Assembly (NCBI GenBank): GCA_902495595.1 | Contig: CABUXV010000001.1 | Coordinates: forward strand, 1 to 64,000 | DNA length: 64,000 bases | From: an uncultured Eubacterium sp. | Lineage (GTDB): Bacteria > Bacillota > Clostridia > Peptostreptococcales > Anaerovoracaceae | Reading direction: 5' to 3' | Part shown: in pieces, positions 51,203 to 60,197 of the stretch | Numbering within the stretch: the first letter of the stretch is position 1 | Layout of the letters: each line of letters opens with the position of its first letter | Notes under the pieces: model-generated | Databases searched by the model: none | The model's input: the letters and a program-made list of their open reading frames with translations, nothing else | What the model was told of the DNA's origin: nothing | Program-made: the position numbers and the translations under genes

Positions 51203-51334
51203 ATGAAAGTTTTGGAAAATATGGATAAAGAAAAGCTTGACAAAAAAGAGATTTGGGAATCAATGCCCGAATATGAAGCTCTTGGAATGACTGAAGAAGA
51301 TATAGACATGAGCATTTTGGATTCAGAAGAATAA
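51203..51334 (+). CDS. Small acidic protein, 43 aa
   Basis: A 43-residue ORF with AAAGGA ahead of ATG 51203. The sequence is rich in Glu and Asp (DKKEIWESMPEYEALGMTEE), predicted helical and soluble, with no signal peptide. It follows the 57-aa gene by 46 bp in the same direction, so the two probably form an operon. I do not recognise it. The short codon-biased frame and RBS support it being real. Confidence 0.65.
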   Translation: MKVLENMDKEKLDKKEIWESMPEYEALGMTEEDIDMSILDSEE

Positions 51335-51450
51335 TTTTAGCAATAAAAACTGAGTAAAGGACAATAAGTGCTGTTTTATGAAAATAAAGCTATTGTCCTT
51401 TTATTATTTTATTATTAATTTTTACGGCAGAAAATATTTGCAGACGAAGC

Positions 51451-51479
51451 TTGTGGATAATTGATACTTATGATATAAT
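51451..51479 (+). promoter_or_regulatory. Promoter of the riboswitch-MATE unit
   Basis: TTGTGG (51451-51456), 17 bp, TATAAT (51474-51479), with TG one base ahead of the -10. Transcription would start near 51486, at the base of the structured leader. Confidence 0.65.
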
Positions 51480-51485
51480 TTCACA

Positions 51486-51568
51486 GGTAAACTGCCGCCG
51501 GGTAGTAGCGTTATTCGCTGGATTTCATATCGATAGGCCTTAGAAGATATGGAATGCCGGCGTTTTTT
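51486..51568 (+). ncRNA. Structured leader with built-in terminator; candidate guanidine-IV (mepA-type) riboswitch
   Basis: The leader of about 83 nt is GC-rich in an AT-rich gap. CGCCGG (51496-51501) pairs with CCGGCG (51557-51562) followed by TTTTTT, a terminator. Inside are two hairpins: AGCG/CGCT and a 10-bp stem ATTTCATATC/GATATGGAAT. ACTGCC and GGTAGT (51491-51506) form an alternative hairpin that blocks the terminator stem. Position ahead of a MATE exporter in a clostridium and the terminator-overlap design match what is known of guanidine-IV riboswitches; the class is not confirmed by alignment. Confidence 0.6.
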
Positions 51569-51628
51569 ATTATGAGAAAATATTAGAAGATAAATAAAGG
51601 CTGATTTATTAAAATCTGAGGTGATTTC

Positions 51629-52963
51629 ATGGAAAACAACGCAGTTGAAAACAGAGATAATTATTTAAAGGAATATGCTAAATATACGTCTTTGAATGTT
51701 GCCGGGATGCTTGGTATATCATGCTACATACTTGCTGATACTTTTTTTGTATCAAAGGGTCTTGGCGCTGAGGGGCTTGCAGCTCTAAACATTGCACTTC
51801 CTATTTTTAATTTCATAAGAGGAATCGGCTTGATGATGGGAATAGGAGGCGCTACCAAGTATTCCATACTAAAAGGCCAGAGGGAAAATCAAAAGGCAAA
51901 TAAGGTTTTTTCTATTATGGCGATTACGGTGGTTTTGATTTCTGTTTTAATTGTTCTGGCAGGAGTGTTTTTTTCGGAAAACATAACTTATGCATTGGGA
52001 GCCGATGAAAATGTATTCGATATGACCAATTCATATCTTAGGGTTATATGTATATTTGCGCCTTTTTTCATGATGAACGATACTCTTATATGTTTTGTGC
52101 GAAATGACAGAAATCCTAATCTGCCAATGGTGGCAATGGTATTGGGAAGTCTTGCAAACATTGTACTGGATTATATATTTATCTTTCCGCTGGGAATGGG
52201 AATATTCGGAGCTGCTTTAGCGACGGGAATGGCGCCTGCGATAGGTATGGTTATAATTTCTCTTCACTGGATAAAATTTGATAACGAGCTTAGATTGATA
52301 AAGGTGAGGATAGAGACAAGTGTGATAAAAAATGCCGTTTCTCTGGGGTTTCCCTCTTTTGTTACAGAGGTTTCCTCAGGAATAGTGATTTTAGTGTTCA
52401 ATATGATAATACTTAAGCTTCAGGGCAATACAGGTGTTGCAGCATACGGAGTTATAGCTAATATATCTCTTGTTGTAATCTCCATATATACAGGCATAGC
52501 TCAGGGGATACAGCCAATTATGAGCAGAGCCTTTGGAAAGGAAGATATGGATAATGTAAAGAGAGTATTTAAGTATGCGGCAATAACTGTTGCAGCTGTT
52601 TCAGTTTTAATATATTTAAATGTATTTGTATTTTCTGAGGGTATTACTCAGATATTTAACAGTGAAAACAATGCAGAACTGCAAAAAATTGCGGTAAGGG
52701 GACTTAAGATATATTTTATTGCTATACTGTTTGCCGGATTTAATATTTCTCTGGCAATGCTGTTTACTTCGACTCAAAGAGCATTTCCGGCTCACGTTAT
52801 TTCAGTAATGCGAGGTCTTGTAATAATTGTTCCAATGGTATTTTTATTGTCCGGTATATTCGGTTTGGATGGCGTGTGGATGTCTTTTCCAATAACTGAA
52901 ATAACGGTATCATTTATTGGAACAGCGGTATATTGTGTCTTTAAAAGAAAGGATGTATACTGA
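51629..52963 (+). CDS. MATE-family efflux transporter (1)
   Basis: A 444-residue protein with 12 hydrophobic segments in the two-lobe MATE arrangement. LNVAGMLGISCYILADTFFV and GAEGLAALNIALPIFNFIRGIGLMMGIGGA at the N-lobe resemble the MepA-type branch, and IAQGIQPIMSRAFGKEDM is the equivalent in the C-lobe. GAGGTGATTTC precedes the ATG. It lies downstream of the candidate guanidine-IV riboswitch; if that call holds, guanidinium or related cations are likely substrates. Otherwise the substrate is unknown. Confidence 0.93.
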   Translation: MENNAVENRDNYLKEYAKYTSLNVAGMLGISCYILADTFFVSKGLGAEGLAALNIALPIFNFIRGIGLMMGIGGATKYSILKGQRENQKANKVFSIMAITVVLISVLIVLAGVFFSENITYALGADENVFDMTNSYLRVICIFAPFFMMNDTLICFVRNDRNPNLPMVAMVLGSLANIVLDYIFIFPLGMGIFGAALATGMAPAIGMVIISLHWIKFDNELRLIKVRIETSVIKNAVSLGFPSFVTEVSSGIVILVFNMIILKLQGNTGVAAYGVIANISLVVISIYTGIAQGIQPIMSRAFGKEDMDNVKRVFKYAAITVAAVSVLIYLNVFVFSEGITQIFNSENNAELQKIAVRGLKIYFIAILFAGFNISLAMLFTSTQRAFPAHVISVMRGLVIIVPMVFLLSGIFGLDGVWMSFPITEITVSFIGTAVYCVFKRKDVY

Positions 52964-52993
52964 TTAGAGTTATTTCATTACAGGAGAATTAAA

Positions 52994-55900
52994 ATGGAGT
53001 GGACTAAAGCCCAGAAAAAAACTATAGAATTACGAAATAAAAATATATTGGTATCAGCGGCGGCAGGTTCAGGTAAAACCGCCGTGCTTGTAGAGAGGAT
53101 AAAGCAGCTTGTAATAAAAGATTTTGTCGATATTGACAGATTTTTAATTGCAACTTTTACAAATGCCGCTTCTTTGGAAATGAAAGAGAGGCTGGAAAAA
53201 TCAATAAGGGATGAAATTAAAAACAGCGGCAATGACTTAAAAAAACAGAAATTTTTAAGACGGCAGCTGGAACTTTTGCCAAAAGCCAGCATAGGAACAT
53301 TTCATAATTTTGCGCTTGAGATAATGAAGCAATATTTTTATCTTATAGATTTAGAACCAGGATTTAAAATAGGAGACGATGTTCAGATTTCGATTATGAA
53401 GCGGGAAAGCGCCGATGAGCTGTTTGAAAACAGATTTGAAAATGATTTTGAAAAGTTTAAGGAGTTTCTCAAAAAGTACAGCAGCGACAGGAGTGAAAAT
53501 CGTATAAAGAATAATATCATTTCAATATACGATGAGCTGAGGAGCATACCTGATTATTTAAAATGGGCGGAAGAAAGAACTGATATGCTGGGCGTGCAGT
53601 TCCCGCTGGTTTCACTGAATATTGCGGATTTTATTTTAAAGGATACAGAAGACAGTTTGTATGAAGCGGAGATGTTATACTCTGAAGCAGCTGATTTAAT
53701 CTTTGAAGAGGGGATAGAAAGTCTGGCAGAAAAAGCAAGACAGGATGCTGATAATGTAGAATTTTTAAGAATACAAATAGAGCATATTTTAGACGAAAAG
53801 TTTAAAACAGGTCTTATGGATACCGATGCAGCAGAAAACATACTGAAGTCATTAAAATCCATTAAACTGAATACAATGAGGGCCTCAAAAGCAGAGCAGG
53901 AAAGCTATAATAGTATAAAAGAAAAGGTTTCAAATCTTAGAAAAAGAGGGAAAAAACTTATAGATGATACGGCTAAAGTATATTTTTCATGTTCTTTTGA
54001 TGAATATGGCAGGGAGCTTAATGAAATTTACCCTGATACAAAATATTTTTTAGAGCTTATTGCAGAGTTAGAAACTATTTTCAAAGAGAAGAAGCGTGAA
54101 AAAAACATGGTGGATTTTGATGATATAATGCACTATGCAATAGATATTCTTAAAAATGACATGGCATCAGCCGAATACAGGGACAGGTTTGAATACTTGT
54201 TTATAGATGAATTTCAGGACAGCAATATGCTGCAGGAAATGATAATAGAAAAGATTGCAAGAGACAACAATCTTTTTATGGTCGGGGATGTAAAGCAGAG
54301 TATATATAAGTTCAGGCTTGCAGAGCCGGAAATCTTCAAGAAAAAATATGAACTTTACAGCAGCAGCTTGGAGAGCAAAAGTGAAAAGATAGATTTGAAT
54401 AATAATTTCAGAAGTAAATTTAAGGTAACTGAAACGGTAAACAGAGTATTTGAAAATATTATGGAGGATTATGATGAGAACTCGAAGCTGCACTGCACGG
54501 TAAACAGTGATGATAAAGGTTATGAGAGCCGTCTTACAATAATAGATAAAAGCGATGATGAGGTAAAGGTTAAAGAAACTTCTCACATTGAAGCGCAGGC
54601 AGCGGCAGATATAATAAAAGAGAGCTTGGGATTGCCTATATATGATGTGAAAATGGGCGTGATGAGGCCTTTGGAATACAAGGATATGGTCATACTGTCA
54701 AGAAGCAGAAATTCAATATCGGAAATTGAAAATTATTTGAATAATGAGGGTATTCCTGCCTTTGGCGAAGCTCAGGGAGGATATTTTGAGACCGTTGAGA
54801 TACAGGTATTTGTAAATCTTCTTAAGGTCATTGATAATAAGAGAAGGGATATCCCTCTTATTTCTGTAATGAGGTCTGTTATATTTGATTTCGATATAAA
54901 AGAACTGTCGCAGATAAGAATAGAATCAAAGTCGGGAAGTTTTTATAATGCAGTTGAAAGCTATATAGAAAACGGTGAAAATACACAGATAAAAAATAAA
55001 ATAAAAAATATGATGGATAAGCTTTCTTACTGGAAAGTTCTTTCAAAGACTGTAACTCTTGAAGAACTGCTCAGAGTGCTTTTGTATGATACGGGATATT
55101 ACGATTACTGCAGTGGTTTGCCTGTCGGAAAACAACGAATTTCAAATCTAAGAATGCTTCTTGAAAAAGGCGCAGCTTTTGAAACTGCCAATTACAGCGG
55201 ACTTTATGGGTTCCTTTCTTATATAGATGCGATGAAAACAAGCAATATTTCTGTAGGTGAAGCTAAAATCTCAGGCGAAGATGAGAATGTCGTACGAATT
55301 ATGACTGTACACAAAAGCAAAGGCCTTGAATTTCCTATGGTAATTCTTGTGGGCGCAGGAAGAATGATAAAAGCAAAAGGGTCGAACGGTTCTATTAATC
55401 TTCATAAAGACTTTGCCATCGGTTTGCCTTATGTTAACCGAAAGGAGCACTGGCACAGAAAAACTCTTCTGCAGCGTGTTATAGAGAGGAAAAAAGCAAA
55501 GGAAGAATTAGACGAAGAAGTCCGCATACTTTATGTTGCATTTACAAGGGCTATGGATAAACTTGAGATAATCGGAAGTATAAATGACATAGAAAAACTG
55601 GATGAGCGCAATATTTCAAAAAAGTCATATTTAGAAATGGTATATCCATCTTTTAAATTATCAGGAGATAATGTAAGGGTTGAATTTGCAGGAAAAAATT
55701 CATATTACGAAAACAAGACGAGTTTTGGAATCAGAAATATGAATTTATTGACAAGTCGCATAAATGAAAATAGAAGTGAAGAACTGTATGAGAAAATAGA
55801 CCGGCTGCTTTCTTTTAAATATCCTTACGGAACTGATGACATATCTGTAAAATCCAAATATTCAGTGACGGAACTTAGCGGCAGAAATGATAGTAATGAA

Positions 55901-56449
55901 AAGCGATTGGATATGATAAATCCGGATTTCTCTATTGATAAAAGCAGGCTGAGCGCTGCGGATCTAGGCTCTGCCATACATCTGGTAATGGAAAAAACAG
56001 ATTTTTCGGCAGCATTAAAAAGAGGAAGACCTTATATAGAGGAAAGGATAGATTTTCTTAAAAACAATGGAGCGCTGACTTTACGGGAAGCAGATTCCAT
56101 AAATATAGACAATATTTTAGGATTTTTTGATTCGAATATAGGTATAAGAGCTGCAAAAGCCAAAAATATTGAAAAAGAAAGGGAGTTTATTCTTCTCAAA
56201 GAGGTAGAGGGAAAAGAGACTATAGTTCAGGGAATAATAGATTGTTATTTTGAAGATGAAGAGGGACTTACTCTTATAGATTACAAAAATATATATGTAG
56301 GAAAAGATGTACCGGAAGAAAGCATAATAGAAAAATATCAAAATCAGCTGGACTTTTATAAAGAGGCTATTTTCAGTTCGTTGGGTAAAAAAGTTGACGA
56401 AGCTTATATTTACCTGTTTAATTTAAAAAAATTTATAAAAGGCAGATAA
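52994..56449 (+). CDS. addA: AddA-type helicase-nuclease subunit
   Basis: A 1151-residue superfamily 1 helicase. Walker A is AAGSGKT (23-29), NAASLEMKERL follows as motif Ia, Walker B is FIDEFQDSN, and VHKSKGLEFPMVILVG and LYVAFTRAMDKLEI are later helicase motifs. The C-terminal RecB-like nuclease shows GSAIH, QGIIDCYFEDEEGLTLIDYK and YQNQLDFYKEAI. The usual YKTD is YKNI here. Homologues act as AddAB in double-strand break repair. The partner gene addB, normally directly upstream, is absent; the upstream gene is a MATE exporter. Confidence 0.93.
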   Translation: MEWTKAQKKTIELRNKNILVSAAAGSGKTAVLVERIKQLVIKDFVDIDRFLIATFTNAASLEMKERLEKSIRDEIKNSGNDLKKQKFLRRQLELLPKASIGTFHNFALEIMKQYFYLIDLEPGFKIGDDVQISIMKRESADELFENRFENDFEKFKEFLKKYSSDRSENRIKNNIISIYDELRSIPDYLKWAEERTDMLGVQFPLVSLNIADFILKDTEDSLYEAEMLYSEAADLIFEEGIESLAEKARQDADNVEFLRIQIEHILDEKFKTGLMDTDAAENILKSLKSIKLNTMRASKAEQESYNSIKEKVSNLRKRGKKLIDDTAKVYFSCSFDEYGRELNEIYPDTKYFLELIAELETIFKEKKREKNMVDFDDIMHYAIDILKNDMASAEYRDRFEYLFIDEFQDSNMLQEMIIEKIARDNNLFMVGDVKQSIYKFRLAEPEIFKKKYELYSSSLESKSEKIDLNNNFRSKFKVTETVNRVFENIMEDYDENSKLHCTVNSDDKGYESRLTIIDKSDDEVKVKETSHIEAQAAADIIKESLGLPIYDVKMGVMRPLEYKDMVILSRSRNSISEIENYLNNEGIPAFGEAQGGYFETVEIQVFVNLLKVIDNKRRDIPLISVMRSVIFDFDIKELSQIRIESKSGSFYNAVESYIENGENTQIKNKIKNMMDKLSYWKVLSKTVTLEELLRVLLYDTGYYDYCSGLPVGKQRISNLRMLLEKGAAFETANYSGLYGFLSYIDAMKTSNISVGEAKISGEDENVVRIMTVHKSKGLEFPMVILVGAGRMIKAKGSNGSINLHKDFAIGLPYVNRKEHWHRKTLLQRVIERKKAKEELDEEVRILYVAFTRAMDKLEIIGSINDIEKLDERNISKKSYLEMVYPSFKLSGDNVRVEFAGKNSYYENKTSFGIRNMNLLTSRINENRSEELYEKIDRLLSFKYPYGTDDISVKSKYSVTELSGRNDSNEKRLDMINPDFSIDKSRLSAADLGSAIHLVMEKTDFSAALKRGRPYIEERIDFLKNNGALTLREADSINIDNILGFFDSNIGIRAAKAKNIEKEREFILLKEVEGKETIVQGIIDCYFEDEEGLTLIDYKNIYVGKDVPEESIIEKYQNQLDFYKEAIFSSLGKKVDEAYIYLFNLKKFIKGR

Positions 56450-56465
56450 AATTTGCAAAATAATA

Positions 56466-56494
56466 TTGACATTATTATGCAGGAGTGGTACATT
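56466..56494 (+). promoter_or_regulatory. Promoter of the hrcA heat-shock operon
   Basis: TTGACA (56466-56471), 17 bp, TACATT (56489-56494). It lies immediately upstream of the CIRCE element. Confidence 0.7.
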
Positions 56495-56504
56495 TAGATT
56501 GTGG

Positions 56505-56531
56505 TTAGCACTCGGTGATAAAGAGTGCTAA
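56505..56531. promoter_or_regulatory. CIRCE operator
   Basis: TTAGCACTC, nine bases, GAGTGCTAA: a perfect CIRCE inverted repeat. HrcA, encoded next, binds it and represses the operon; this is established for the family. Confidence 0.98.
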
Positions 56532-56547
56532 CAATGGGAGGCCGAAT

Positions 56548-57591
56548 ATGGATTTAAGCGAAAGAAAAATGAAAATATTACAGGCCATTATAGCTGATTT
56601 TATCAGAACGGCAGAACCGGTAGGCTCCAGAACTATATCAAAGAATTATGATTTTGGTATAAGTCCGGCTACCATAAGAAACGAGATGTCTGATTTGGAG
56701 GACCTTGGATATTTGAGCCATCCGCACACATCTTCGGGCAGAGTTCCGTCAGAAAAAGCATACAGACTGTATGTGAATGAACTGATGAAAAAGAAAGAGC
56801 TTACTGCAGAAGAAAAAGACGCTATTGCTTCAAAGCTGTACAGCAATGTAACGGAGCTTGAAAATTTAGTGGAAAGAGCGGCGCATATATTATCTGAGAT
56901 AACAAATCTTACAGCCTTTGCCTTGACGCCGAGAAAAGAAGAAGACACTTTAAAATATATAAATCTGCTTCCTGTAGATGAATATACTGTAGTTCTCATG
57001 CTGGTATCCGAGAGCGGTAAGGTTTCCAATACTGCCGTAAAGCTGGAAAAACCCACCTCGGAAGAATCTCTTGGGATTTTGGCAAAAACAATGACATATA
57101 ATTATCGTGGCAAAACACTGAGCGAAGCTCTTACTACAGATATTATAAAGAATTTCAAATCCGATGCCGAATCAATGGCAATGTTTGAAAAGAATATTGT
57201 TCCGAGTTTTATTAAAACACTGGAAGATATGCTTAATGTCAATCTTTATATGGACGGATTGACAAATATCTTTTCCATACCGGAATACAATGATATTGAC
57301 CGCGCCAAGATGTTTCTGGAAATGCTCAATAAAAAAGAAGATTTAACGAAAACCCTGATAAACAGAGAAAACGGCGTAATAATAACCATAGGAAATGAAA
57401 ATCAGGATAAATCGATGCAGGACTGCAGCCTGATAACAGCAACATATCATGTTGACGGAAAACTTATGGGCAAAATAGGTGTTATAGGACCTACGAGAAT
57501 GAGGTACGGAGAGGTTACATCAATAGTAGAGTATCTTACAGATAATATAAGCGAAGCGTTCAGAATAACGGAAGGAGATAGTGATGAATAA
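56548..57591 (+). CDS. hrcA: Heat-inducible transcription repressor HrcA
   Basis: A 347-residue repressor. The N-terminal winged helix has DLSERKMKILQAIIADFIRT and ISPATIRNEMSDLEDLGYL, then HTSSGRVPSEKAYRLYV, all HrcA signatures, followed by the GAF-like and C-terminal domains. ATG 56548 follows GGGAGG, downstream of CIRCE; the frame start at 56515 would fall within the operator. Its end overlaps grpE by eight bases. Confidence 0.97.
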   Translation: MDLSERKMKILQAIIADFIRTAEPVGSRTISKNYDFGISPATIRNEMSDLEDLGYLSHPHTSSGRVPSEKAYRLYVNELMKKKELTAEEKDAIASKLYSNVTELENLVERAAHILSEITNLTAFALTPRKEEDTLKYINLLPVDEYTVVLMLVSESGKVSNTAVKLEKPTSEESLGILAKTMTYNYRGKTLSEALTTDIIKNFKSDAESMAMFEKNIVPSFIKTLEDMLNVNLYMDGLTNIFSIPEYNDIDRAKMFLEMLNKKEDLTKTLINRENGVIITIGNENQDKSMQDCSLITATYHVDGKLMGKIGVIGPTRMRYGEVTSIVEYLTDNISEAFRITEGDSDE

Positions 57592-58162
57592 GGTTAATGC
57601 GGATGATGTTAAAAAAGACGACGCCGTACAGGAAGAAGAAATAAAAGAAGAAAAGACAGCGGAAACCGAGGAAAAGGAATCCGATAAACAGACAGAAAAA
57701 AGTGATAGTGAAAAAGAGTGTGAAAATACCGCCGAAGAAAAAAAAGAGCCTGAAGAAGATGCTGATACAAGATATATGAGACTTATGGCGGATTTTCAAA
57801 ATTATAAAAAGAGAGTGGAAAAAGAAAAAAAAGATTTGTATTCCTACGCTAACGAGCAGCTCATAACTGAGCTTTTAGAAATTCTTGATAATTTTGAAAG
57901 AGCGCTTGAACAGGAAACAGGCGAAGCCGGATTTAAAGAAGGTATGAATATGATTTTTAAACAGTTTACGGGAGTTTTAGAAAAATCCGGTCTTGCTGAG
58001 ATACCTGCTCTTGGAGAGGAATTCGATCCGAATTTCCACAATGCTGTAATGACTGAAGAAACTGCTGAATATGAAAGCGGAAAAGTTTCAGGCGTTATGC
58101 AGAAAGGATACACATTAAATGGTAAAGTGATTAGACCTTCAATGGTCAAAGTCGCAGGCTAA
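57584..58162 (+). CDS. grpE: Nucleotide exchange factor GrpE
   Basis: A 192-residue protein. Residues 1-60 are very acidic and lysine-rich and probably disordered, followed by a long helix (RYMRLMADFQNYKKRVEKEKKD) and the C-terminal beta domain with GEEFDPNFHNAVM and VMQKGYTLNGKVIRPSMVKVA. It exchanges nucleotide on DnaK. ATG 57584 has GGAG six bases upstream. Confidence 0.96.
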   Translation: MNKVNADDVKKDDAVQEEEIKEEKTAETEEKESDKQTEKSDSEKECENTAEEKKEPEEDADTRYMRLMADFQNYKKRVEKEKKDLYSYANEQLITELLEILDNFERALEQETGEAGFKEGMNMIFKQFTGVLEKSGLAEIPALGEEFDPNFHNAVMTEETAEYESGKVSGVMQKGYTLNGKVIRPSMVKVAG

Positions 58163-58203
58163 TTTAAGAATATAACTCAGAATATAACGAGGAGGAAAAT
58201 AAA

Positions 58204-60060
58204 ATGGGAAAAGTAATAGGAATTGATTTAGGTACAACGAATTCATGCGTAGCAGTACTTGAAGGGGGAGAACCTGTTGTAATTGCCAACGCAGAAGGCA
58301 ACAGAACGACACCGTCAGTTGTCGGTTTTGCAAAAAACGGAGAAAGGCTCGTAGGTGAGACTGCTAAAAGGCAGGCTATAACAAATCCTGACAGAACTAT
58401 AGCATCTATAAAGAGATACATGGGCACAGACCATACTGTTGAAATAGACGGTAAGAAATATACGCCTCAGGATATTTCAGCTATGACTTTAGGCAAATTA
58501 AAGGCTGATGCGGAAAGTTATCTGGGAGAAAAGGTGACAGAAGCTGTAATTACGGTTCCTGCCTACTTTACAGACAGTCAGAAACAGGCAACAAAAGATG
58601 CAGGCAAGATTGCAGGGCTGGATGTTAAGAGAATTATAAACGAACCTACAGCTGCATCGCTTGCATATGGTCTTGATAAAGATGAAGACCAGCATAAAAT
58701 TTTAGTATACGACTTGGGAGGCGGTACATTTGACGTATCCATTCTGGAACTTGGAGATGGAGTATTCGAGGTGCTGGCAACAAATGGAAACAATAAACTG
58801 GGCGGAGACGATTTTGATGAAGCTGTTTTAAACTTTATGGCCGACAGCTTTGCAAAAGAAAACGGTGTTGACTTAAGAAATGACAAGATGGCGCTTCAGA
58901 GACTTAAGGAAGCTGCAGAAAAGGCAAAGAAAGAACTTTCAAGCGCACAGACTACAAATGTAAATCTGCCGTTCATTACAGTTAATGAAAACGGACCTCT
59001 GCATTTGAATATGGATATTACAAGAGCTAAATTTGACCAGCTTACGGCAGATCTTGTAAACGCTACTATTGAACCTATGAAAAAAGCTATGGCTGACGCA
59101 GGTGTGAGCAACAGCGATATTTCAAAAGTAATATTGGTAGGAGGCTCCACAAGAATTCCGGCTGTACAGGAAGCTGTTAAAAAGATTACAGGCAAAGAAC
59201 CGTTTAAAGGAATCAACCCTGACGAATGTGTAGCCATAGGCGCTGCAATACAGGCCGGAGTGCTTACAGGTGAAGTAAACGATGTATTGCTTCTCGATGT
59301 AACTCCACTTTCACTTTCAATCGAAACATTAGGCGGTGTTGCAACAAAACTTATAGAAAGAAATACCACTATACCTACTAAAAAGAGTCAGGTGTTCTCA
59401 ACTGCTGCGGATAATCAGACTGCTGTAGATATTCACGTAATGCAAGGTGAAAGAGAGATGGCATCAGGAAATACTACATTGGGAAGATTCCAGCTCACAG
59501 GTATTCCACCTGCTCCACGCGGTATTCCTCAGATTGAAGTTACATTTGATATCGATGCCAACGGCATTGTAAATGTAAGTGCGAAGGATATGGGGACAGG
59601 TAAAGAACAGAGCATCACGATAACATCTTCAACTAAACTTTCCGATGAAGAGATAAATGCGAAAGTTAAAGAAGCAGAGCAGTATGCTGAAGAAGATAAG
59701 AAGAGAAAAGAGGAAATTGAAGTAAGAAACAGAGCAGAAACTCTTATTTATGAAACGGAAAAGAATATTAAAGAGCTTGAAAACTCTTTATCCGAAGAGG
59801 AAAAGACTGATATAAACGCTGCTAAGGATGAACTTTCAAAGGCTCTTGAGGCTAACAATATAGATGATATAAAGGATAAGACTGAAAAGCTGACAGAAAA
59901 GTTCCATACGATTTCAGCTAAAATGTATCAGCAGGCTCAGGCAGCGGGAGCAGACCCTAACATGGCCGCTTCTTCTGGAACAAATGACGGGGAAGCCTCA
60001 AAACCTAAAGATGATAACGTAGTTGACGCGGATTATGAAGTTGTAGATGACGACAAATAG
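58204..60060 (+). CDS. dnaK: Chaperone DnaK (Hsp70)
   Basis: A 618-residue Hsp70. GIDLGTTNSCVAVLEGGEP, IINEPTAASLAYGLDK, VYDLGGGTFDVSIL and ILVGGSTRIPAVQEAV define the ATPase domain, and the substrate-binding domain runs to about 500. It ends with an acidic tail DDNVVDADYEVVDDDK. The RBS is GAGGAGG. It is followed by a 137-bp gap with a stem-loop before dnaJ. Confidence 0.98.
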   Translation: MGKVIGIDLGTTNSCVAVLEGGEPVVIANAEGNRTTPSVVGFAKNGERLVGETAKRQAITNPDRTIASIKRYMGTDHTVEIDGKKYTPQDISAMTLGKLKADAESYLGEKVTEAVITVPAYFTDSQKQATKDAGKIAGLDVKRIINEPTAASLAYGLDKDEDQHKILVYDLGGGTFDVSILELGDGVFEVLATNGNNKLGGDDFDEAVLNFMADSFAKENGVDLRNDKMALQRLKEAAEKAKKELSSAQTTNVNLPFITVNENGPLHLNMDITRAKFDQLTADLVNATIEPMKKAMADAGVSNSDISKVILVGGSTRIPAVQEAVKKITGKEPFKGINPDECVAIGAAIQAGVLTGEVNDVLLLDVTPLSLSIETLGGVATKLIERNTTIPTKKSQVFSTAADNQTAVDIHVMQGEREMASGNTTLGRFQLTGIPPAPRGIPQIEVTFDIDANGIVNVSAKDMGTGKEQSITITSSTKLSDEEINAKVKEAEQYAEEDKKRKEEIEVRNRAETLIYETEKNIKELENSLSEEEKTDINAAKDELSKALEANNIDDIKDKTEKLTEKFHTISAKMYQQAQAAGADPNMAASSGTNDGEASKPKDDNVVDADYEVVDDDK

Positions 60061-60128
60061 AAATTGCTGAAATTACCTTTGGCATGACGAAAATTATCAG
60101 TAGCCATCGGGATATAAAGATTATAACA

Positions 60129-60154
60129 GCTTGCGGTCTATTGAGGCCGCAAGC
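60129..60154 (+). other. Stem-loop between dnaK and dnaJ
   Basis: GCTTGCGG (60129-60136) and CCGCAAGC (60147-60154) form an 8-bp stem without a following T run. Such hairpins usually protect the upstream dnaK mRNA or reduce read-through to dnaJ. Confidence 0.55.
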
Positions 60155-60197
60155 AAAGTTATGTTAAAAATAAATTATTAGTTAGAGGATGAATGAA

